DNA from: Deltaproteobacteria bacterium | GTDB lineage: Bacteria; Desulfobacterota; Desulfobacteria; Desulfobacterales; C00003060 | DNA length: 38,615 bases | Direction of reading: 5' to 3' | NCBI GenBank assembly: GCA_019309815.1 | Contig: JAFDFO010000002.1 | Location: 1 to 38,615, forward strand | Shown: positions 33,819 to 38,615 of the stretch, one piece after another | How positions within the stretch are numbered: the first letter of the stretch is position 1 | How the letters are laid out: every line of letters begins with the position of its first letter | Notes under the pieces: generated by a model | Databases searched by the model: none | What the model saw: the letters and a program-made list of their open reading frames with translations, nothing else | What the model was told of the DNA's origin: nothing | Translations under genes and position numbers: made by a program

Positions 33819-34534
33819 ATGTTGAACACAAACTTCCTCAAGTACATTGCCAGTACGCCGAACACTAACACACCCCCAACACCACTCAAGATCCATCGGA
33901 TAGTCTTAGTCGCCGATCCATTTTTCCTCGTGTCAAACATCGAATACCGGTTAAAGCGCCTCAACACAAAGTAAATGAAGGAGGCAAGAAAGAGCAGGTA
34001 GAAGGCAGCATCAAAAAGGTCAGGAACGCGTTGCTTGAATAGCAGGTTGATGGCACTCATGAAGCCATAAACAAAAGTGCCCGACAGGACGCATATGGAC
34101 AGATATTCATAACGGTCAGAGAATATGAAATTTACATTTCTGTATTCCTTCAAAATGTACCCAATTTCACCGATGACAACAAGAGCAAGCTCTTTCGCGT
34201 TGGGTGCTGTTATTTGGACACCAACTTCTGAACTTGCCTTATCCAGCCCAAAGCTGACCCAGATTCTCACGCTTGGCTCGCCGTAACCGGCAAACCCCAG
34301 CCTAACCCGCCTAATATCATCAGGAAACTGGTTTCGGCGGTATTCACTCATGCTGTTTAGACCCTCTTCGCCCCTGCTGTCCTGAATGACTATGCCGTAA
34401 TGGCGTTTCAGTTCATCAGGTTCTTGCCCGGTAATCTCACCCGCCTTTCTAACAATGTACCCTTCCAAATCCTCAAGTAGCGGCTTGGTAACATTACACG
34501 ATGGGATCACCTGAGTTGCCTTGTATGAAGTCAT
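33815..34534 (-). CDS. Unknown protein with soluble N-terminus and three C-terminal membrane helices
   Basis: 239 aa, not recognised. Residues 1-130 look soluble and mixed alpha/beta (PLLEDLEGYIVRKAGEITGQ, then VRIWVSFGLDKASSEVGVQI). Hydrophobic helices follow at about 143-163, 173-192 and 213-232, each with basic residues behind it. No enzymatic motif is apparent. Its TAG stop shares the four bases CTAG with the nrdJ stop on the opposite strand. The ATG has GGGGGG-type purines upstream. A membrane-anchored sensor or scaffold is possible, but nothing specific supports it. Confidence 0.7.
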   Translation of the reverse strand: MTSYKATQVIPSCNVTKPLLEDLEGYIVRKAGEITGQEPDELKRHYGIVIQDSRGEEGLNSMSEYRRNQFPDDIRRVRLGFAGYGEPSVRIWVSFGLDKASSEVGVQITAPNAKELALVVIGEIGYILKEYRNVNFIFSDRYEYLSICVLSGTFVYGFMSAINLLFKQRVPDLFDAAFYLLFLASFIYFVLRRFNRYSMFDTRKNGSATKTIRWILSGVGGVLVFGVLAMYLRKFVFNI

Positions 34535-34900
34535 GAGCCCCCCCGGTATTGGAAGAATCTAACTGCCAGAGAAATTAACAGAAAAAACCTTTCCCGTCAC
34601 GCCGTCGTTTAAGCTTCTCATCCTTTTATATCGTAAAATCTCCCTCGAGTGAACCCCAAAACACCCTTTTGGAACCCAAAAGACCGATTATGTGGCCCCC
34701 TGGGTCCGCACTCAATTCGGCGAACCCCCGGATCCCAATCCTCGCGTCTTCCAACATGCTGCCTCTTATGAACTTCCTGACCAGGTCGGCTCGTATGTCT
34801 CACGTTCAGTTGCTGTGGGGGCGGCAGTCCTCAGGGAGAAGGCGTCAGCTATCCGTTCATTTTCATTACAGGCAGGAACAACATGCGATAAATATCTGCT
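34535..34900. other. Spacer with a possible small frame
   Basis: About 365 bp between two minus-strand genes. Apart from the 43-codon frame at 34626-34757, I see only a short self-complementary stretch (CACCCTTTTGGAACCCAAAAG, around 34665-34685). No terminator with a T tract was found after the DUF368 upstream region. Confidence 0.35.
34626..34757 (-). CDS. Possible 43-aa protein or gene fragment
   Basis: ATG 34757 with AGAGG five nt upstream. The peptide runs MLEDARIGIRGFAELSADPG, then HIIGLLGSKRVFWGSLEGDF and two residues more. The composition is protein-like (balanced hydrophobic/charged, Gly-rich), unlike random frames nearby. It is either a small gene or the tail of a lost one. No family recognised. 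Confidence 0.3.
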   Translation of the reverse strand: MLEDARIGIRGFAELSADPGGHIIGLLGSKRVFWGSLEGDFTI

Positions 34901-35863
34901 TTATTCGTTCCCATGGGACAACCCTCTCTCATTGCCTTTTTCAGCCAAAAAATTTAGATACAGGACCAATAGAAAACCAACGACAACCAGGCAAAGAGCT
35001 GTCATTAATTCTATGTCCCAGTGAGACGGCAAGATATTGACCTGGGCCGCAGGGATTATGTTTCCATGAGTGTCTTTCATGCTCTCCACGGTCTCTTTCC
35101 AGGGCCAGACCTTCCTCAGTGAACCGAACATTAGCCCGGTCAAAAGGGCTATGGTAATATCGTGGTATCTATTGAAAAGCCAGTTAAGTAGACGAACGAA
35201 TGTCACTAATCCTATGCCTGCTCCGGCGGCCACCAGTACAAGGGTTAGAATATCTCTATTAATTACCGCTTCCAAGACATAATGATATTTCCCTAAGAGG
35301 ACGAGGATAAACGCCCCGGATATTCCGGGCAGGATCATGGCACATATGGCAATGGCGCCGCTCATGAACAAGAAACATGCTGTATCCGGCGTCTTTGCCG
35401 GGACCATCCCGACCAGAAGATATGTGCATAAAGTCCCCAATGCTATCCATACAGAGATGGATGGGGTCCATTCATTAAGATGCTTGCTCACGGTGATCAG
35501 GGAAGCAACGATCAGGCCAAAGAAAAAAGACCAAATGAGTACCGGCTGGTTTTGAAGAAGCCAGGCCAAAATCCCGGCCAGCGTCACGATGGCCACGGAT
35601 ATTCCAAGCCCGATTGCCATGAGAAACTTCCAGGACGCATGATCCATGGCATCCTTTACTCTTAAAGAGAACAGCAGTTTCACAAAGGTCAGATCAAACG
35701 ATTTGATGGACTTGATCAGTTCCTCATAGATTCCTAGAATGAATGCCATGGTGCCGCCTGACACCCCAGGGACCACATCAGCAGCACCCATGCAAAATCC
35801 CTTCATGGTCAATCCGATATAGGCCGTGAAGGTGCGATCATTACGGATCGGACTATTCATCAT
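34901..35863 (-). CDS. DUF368 polyprenyl-phosphate transporter (PopT-like)
   Basis: 320 aa from ATG 35863 (a GTG at 35884 is in frame). About eight hydrophobic segments. The family repeats GAADVVPGVSGGTMAFILGIYEEL (near the N-terminus) and AICAMILPGISGAFILVLLGKY (mid-protein) are both present, as is FVRLLNWLFNRYHDITIALLTGLMFGSLRKVWPW. DUF368 proteins were recently shown to recycle undecaprenyl phosphate across the cytoplasmic membrane for peptidoglycan and O-antigen synthesis. A soluble C-terminal end, EKGNERGLSHGNE, closes it. Confidence 0.9.
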   Translation of the reverse strand: MMNSPIRNDRTFTAYIGLTMKGFCMGAADVVPGVSGGTMAFILGIYEELIKSIKSFDLTFVKLLFSLRVKDAMDHASWKFLMAIGLGISVAIVTLAGILAWLLQNQPVLIWSFFFGLIVASLITVSKHLNEWTPSISVWIALGTLCTYLLVGMVPAKTPDTACFLFMSGAIAICAMILPGISGAFILVLLGKYHYVLEAVINRDILTLVLVAAGAGIGLVTFVRLLNWLFNRYHDITIALLTGLMFGSLRKVWPWKETVESMKDTHGNIIPAAQVNILPSHWDIELMTALCLVVVGFLLVLYLNFLAEKGNERGLSHGNE

Positions 35864-35966
35864 AGCTTTAATTTCTCGCCGCACAATGGTAGGTAGTGCT
35901 TACCCTGGTTCCGTAAGGAGTTTCTGCCCAGCGTAGAACCCGGTCATAGAGTCTTCGTACCACGGC

Positions 35967-36611
35967 CTATTCTGCCTTCCAGCCGTGTTCTCCGATAAGC
36001 TTCACGAACCGGCACCCACCCAGGTCGGTCGTGTGGGCGCCACCTTGGTTTCTTCGGATCTTGAGGAGTGTTTGAGATAATCTGTCACCTACCGGGATTA
36101 CCATACGACCACCTACAGTCAGCTGTTGCACAAGCTTGTCAGGCACATCCGGGCCCCCGGCCGTCACAATGATCGCCTCAAAGGGACTCTCACTCGGCCA
36201 GCCAAGTGTGCCGTCAGAACATTTCACAATGACGTTGTGGTATCCAAGTTGATCAAGGAGCTTGCGAGACCCGACAAATAGCTCCATCACCCGTTCGATC
36301 GAATAGACCCGAAAAGCAAGCTCGGCGAGTATGGCTGTTTGGTAACCCGAGCCGGTTCCTATCTCAAGGACACGATCATCCGGGGTCACTTCAAGGGCTT
36401 GGGTCATCTCCGCCACAATATACGGCTGGGAGATGGTCTGACCTTCGCCAATAGGGAGGGGGAAATCTCCATAGGCCTGATCCTGCAAGGCTTCGCCTAC
36501 AAAAAGATGGCGGGGAACCTTGCGCATGGCCTCAAGGACCCGGTGGTCGTGGATACCACGGGCCTCGATCTGCGTCGTCACCATCTTTTCCCGTAGACGC
36601 CTAAACTTCAT
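35967..36611 (-). CDS. pcm: Protein-L-isoaspartate O-methyltransferase
   Basis: 214 aa. It methylates isoaspartyl residues in damaged proteins using SAM to start their repair. Motif I VLEIGTGSGYQTAILAEL (81-98) and the family's N-terminal RVLEAMRKVPRHLFV and GEGQTISQPYIVAEMTQAL are intact. FEAIIVTAGGPDVPDKLVQQLTVGGRMVIPVG provides the later motifs. It is flanked by the DUF368 and nitroreductase genes on the same strand at about 100-bp spacings. Confidence 0.95.
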   Translation of the reverse strand: MKFRRLREKMVTTQIEARGIHDHRVLEAMRKVPRHLFVGEALQDQAYGDFPLPIGEGQTISQPYIVAEMTQALEVTPDDRVLEIGTGSGYQTAILAELAFRVYSIERVMELFVGSRKLLDQLGYHNVIVKCSDGTLGWPSESPFEAIIVTAGGPDVPDKLVQQLTVGGRMVIPVGDRLSQTLLKIRRNQGGAHTTDLGGCRFVKLIGEHGWKAE

Positions 36612-36712
36612 AGCAGTTCAACAGGACTCCGGGGCTGGACGGCCCAATTTGAATCCACAGGAAAGACCAAAGCGAAATTGGACAGCTTCAACAGGGATGC
36701 AGTGCCTCCATT

Positions 36713-37282
36713 TCAGAATCCTTCAAAGACTATCCGGTTTGGTTTGCGTTTGGGGGCAGGCGGTGATTGATCCGGGTACCCCATGGGAATGACTGCCACG
36801 AGTGTTTTGTCGTGGATGTTTAAGAACTCGTTGATCTGGTCGGCCACATGGAGTGGACCTGTCATCCAACAGGCGCCCAATCCCTCAGCATGGGCAGCGA
36901 GCAAAAGATTCTGAATGGCTGCGGCCACAGTCTGCACGCTTGTTTCCGATATTTCCTTGCAGGGCTCGTAATAGGCAAACACAAGGACCGGAGCCCCACC
37001 CAGTTTCGCGAAGAATTTCTTGGTGGCTTCAACGACCGGCGGCTTTTCCGCAAATACCTCTTTGAGGATCGGCTCCACATAATCATAACTCTTGCTTGCC
37101 AACCTGACAAGGGCTTCCCTCTGCTTCCCGGTAATCACCAAGAAGTACCAGTTTTGTCTGTTCATGCCGGAGGGCGCCCAAATTGCCATTTCAAGGATCC
37201 TGTCCAACACCACCTTTGGTACAGGATCTGGTTTGAATTTGCGAACGCTCCTGCGGCCCTTGATCGCTTCGTGTAGCTCCAC
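36713..37282 (-). CDS. Nitroreductase family protein (second copy)
   Basis: 189 aa from GTG 37282, decided by AAGGAG (37289-37294) six nt upstream; the frame is open to 37369, but the extension is not family-like. FMN-binding KGRRSVRKFKPDPVP and WAPSGMNRQNWYFLVI lie at the N-terminus, AAAIQNLLLAAHAEGLGACWMTGP in the centre, and VAVIPMGYPDQSPPAPKRKP at the end. It is the same length as the nitroreductase at 10.6 kb but differs in the substrate region. The substrate is unknown. Confidence 0.9.
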   Translation of the reverse strand: MELHEAIKGRRSVRKFKPDPVPKVVLDRILEMAIWAPSGMNRQNWYFLVITGKQREALVRLASKSYDYVEPILKEVFAEKPPVVEATKKFFAKLGGAPVLVFAYYEPCKEISETSVQTVAAAIQNLLLAAHAEGLGACWMTGPLHVADQINEFLNIHDKTLVAVIPMGYPDQSPPAPKRKPNRIVFEGF

Positions 37283-37502
37283 AAGTCTCTCCTTTCCGAA
37301 GTGCCGAAAATTTCTATCAGAATAGGTAGTTGGAGTCAAGGGGAGGGGTGTTTCGGGTTTACGTGGCACGAGGGTTATGGTAAATTCATCTTACTCTGTT
37401 AAACTTGTTATTTCGGCCAATCCAGGTTAGTTCCTTGGTTCTAGAATTCGTGTTTTTTCTGGCAGAAAACAGCTTTGTGCCCAAAAAGCTACATGAGAAT
37501 CA

Positions 37503-37558
37503 GAATGTCGAACAAGGGATTAAGAAGGAAAAACCTCGACATTCGGAATTCCTTGTTC
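37503..37558. repeat. Symmetric pair of GAAnnnn heptad arrays
   Basis: Plus strand 37503-37530: GAATGTC, GAACAAG, GGATTAA, GAAGGAA. Minus strand from 37558 to 37531: GAACAAG, GAATTCC, GAATGTC, GAGGTTT. Two four-unit heptad arrays meet tail to tail with no bases between, and the words GAATGTC and GAACAAG occur in both. It lies in the 327-bp gap between the nitroreductase and the 267-aa protein gene, which otherwise shows no gene. Confidence 0.7.
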
Positions 37559-37609
37559 ATTATCCTACATTCTTGTCTGGTTCCGGCTTGTCCGGGTTAG
37601 GGGGTCGAC

Positions 37610-38413
37610 ATGTCACTAAAAGAGAACCTGAGAAAAAAGATTTTGATAGATGATCTTGCCAGGGCCGTATTGCGGTCGATGGGCCCCTCGGGCGGGCCCC
37701 GGAAAATCGATAAGGAGAATATGCGAAAGCTCCTTTCGTTTACCTCTTTTGTACCGGAGAAACGGAGAGACCTGGAGCTCTATTTTAGCGAGCTTGAATC
37801 TGGCCTCGGCGAGGTCATGTGCCTTGATAACGAGCTTCCGTTATACAGCAACACCAACCTTGAGGATGTGGCCTTGCGCAGAAGCCCGGAATTGAAAGAG
37901 ATGATCAGCATAAGAAACGTGATCAAGATCCTGAATGTAAAAGATATCCTTTTGTGCAACGGAAGAGACGCAGTGCAATATGTCCAAAACCAGGCGATAG
38001 AATTGCTTGATCTCAGCTTCGATGAAAAGGACATCGATGACATGGCTGAAGAAGGAATTGATGCTCTCGTAAAGGCAGACTCCGATGGAGCCCTGGAAAT
38101 CCTCGACCTATTTGTTGAACTTCTGGGCTACAGAGCTATCCCGGCCGCCGTATTAGTGAATGACTACGTGATGTTCGGCGCCCACCATGATGTAGAAGGA
38201 GGAAGGGAGTTCTTTGGCCCAATCATCATGTACAACGATAAGACGAACATACTTAGGCTTATCAAAGATCCCATATCCGTGGATGATCCTATTGCAAACA
38301 TCAAGATCCCCGGAATCGCCATGGGTGAATCAGAGCCGGACGCAGAAGGCTTCGAAGTCTTCAAGTTCCTGAAAGACGCAGCTCTGAAAAAAGAGCCTCG
38401 GACACTGCATTGA
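37610..38413 (+). CDS. Conserved-looking hypothetical protein, 267 aa
   Basis: Not recognised. Cytoplasmic, acidic, with no signal or membrane segment. The N-terminus is basic and helical (MSLKENLRKKILIDDLARAV), and RSMGPSGGPRKIDKENMRKLL looks like a conserved block. The middle is helical and Asp/Glu-rich (NGRDAVQYVQNQAIELLDLSFDEKDIDDMAEEGI), the end beta-rich (YVMFGAHHDVEGG, FFGPIIMYNDKTNILRLIKDPI). It starts with a GGGTTAGGGGG-type ribosome-binding site. The gene running off the right end follows 18 bp later, so the two may be an operon. Confidence 0.75.
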   Translation: MSLKENLRKKILIDDLARAVLRSMGPSGGPRKIDKENMRKLLSFTSFVPEKRRDLELYFSELESGLGEVMCLDNELPLYSNTNLEDVALRRSPELKEMISIRNVIKILNVKDILLCNGRDAVQYVQNQAIELLDLSFDEKDIDDMAEEGIDALVKADSDGALEILDLFVELLGYRAIPAAVLVNDYVMFGAHHDVEGGREFFGPIIMYNDKTNILRLIKDPISVDDPIANIKIPGIAMGESEPDAEGFEVFKFLKDAALKKEPRTLH

Positions 38414-38431
38414 GACCGTGCCTATTTGCAG

Positions 38432-38615
38432 ATGAGTGCATATAACCGAGAACAGGCAGAAGCCATTGGATTGGTAAGGAATCATCTGAAGACGCGCTCA
38501 CCTTCTGAATTGGCACGGCTGAGGAGAAGGATAAGGAACTACCTCCAATTTAGAAAAGAAACAGATCGGTTCCTGCAACGTTATTTTTCGGAAGTCTGCA
38601 CTTATAAGTGTTACC
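38432..38615 (+). CDS. N-terminal part of a possible Cys-cluster (YkgJ-like) protein
   Basis: 61 codons, running off the window. The product is basic and helical at first (MSAYNREQAEAIGLVRNHL) and ends FLQRYFSEVCTYKCY. The C-x3-C spacing after a Phe/Tyr-rich stretch is how YkgJ-type zinc/iron-binding proteins enter their Cys cluster, but the decisive residues lie outside. The frame has no stop to the window edge. Confidence 0.5.
   Translation, partial: MSAYNREQAEAIGLVRNHLKTRSPSELARLRRRIRNYLQFRKETDRFLQRYFSEVCTYKCY

Noticed and set aside
34692-35024. 110-codon plus-strand frame over the DUF368 3' end
   Set aside because: Its second half is antisense to the DUF368 coding region and its first half has no family-like content.

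Overview
The window reads as chromosomal core sequence of a Gram-negative, anaerobic Desulfobacterota-type bacterium (formerly Deltaproteobacteria). The grounds are an intact lpxC; the DUF4390-ntrY-ntrX gene order; a LysR regulator of the selenium-metabolism-associated type; a small corrinoid iron-sulfur protein relative; a class II (B12) ribonucleotide reductase; a DUF134/DUF5320 pair; and purH present as two separate genes. No rRNA, tRNA, CRISPR array, prophage or intact insertion sequence was seen. Taxonomy is an inference from gene content only.

Layout. 1-1.0 kb: 3' end of an acetyl-CoA synthetase gene, then a DUF134 regulator and DUF5320 protein behind a promoter carrying a perfect inverted repeat. 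1.1-6.0 kb: oligoribonuclease (+), then on the minus strand a mini corrinoid/Fe-S protein, folC and the two halves of purH. 6.2-10.0 kb: dnaJ, a divergent YchF-like protein with a long hairpin at its 3' end, a broken antiporter fragment, a CBS-domain protein and small membrane proteins. 10.6-14.4 kb: nitroreductase, PAS histidine kinase, pyrF and a TPR membrane protein. 14.5-19.9 kb: a phenylacetate-CoA ligase / ACT-domain / Liv-type transporter operon. 19.9-24 kb: histone-deacetylase-like protein, MoaB and a YifB/ComM-type ATPase. 24-29.3 kb: lpxC, DUF4390 and NtrYX. 29.3-34.5 kb: rsmD, a MITE-like element, coaD, LysR, a frameshifted nrdJ and an unknown membrane protein. 34.9-38.6 kb: a DUF368 polyprenyl-phosphate transporter, pcm, a second nitroreductase, an unknown 267-aa protein and a gene running off the end.

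Main discovery. Upstream of the phenylacetate-CoA ligase gene there is a complete, apparently undescribed phenylalanine attenuator: a TTGACA promoter, a 25-codon leader peptide gene with seven Phe codons among residues 3-12, an intrinsic terminator, and a competing antiterminator stem that sequesters the terminator's 5' arm. It implies that the ligase-ACT-transporter operon responds to Phe-tRNA charging. It would then serve phenylalanine supply (uptake, or reductive carboxylation of phenylacetyl-CoA to phenylpyruvate) rather than only phenylacetate breakdown.

Second pattern. Intergenic spaces hold short arrays with a strict 7-nt period, mostly four units each, often as two facing arrays. The heptamer word differs from locus to locus (CGGAATG, ATTGATG, GAAnnnn, GGCGCAA), and an 8-nt version sits at the seam of the split purH. 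Other points of note are an exact 14-bp tandem duplication that frameshifts nrdJ, a 179-bp MITE-like element next to coaD, and a YchF relative without its G3 motif.
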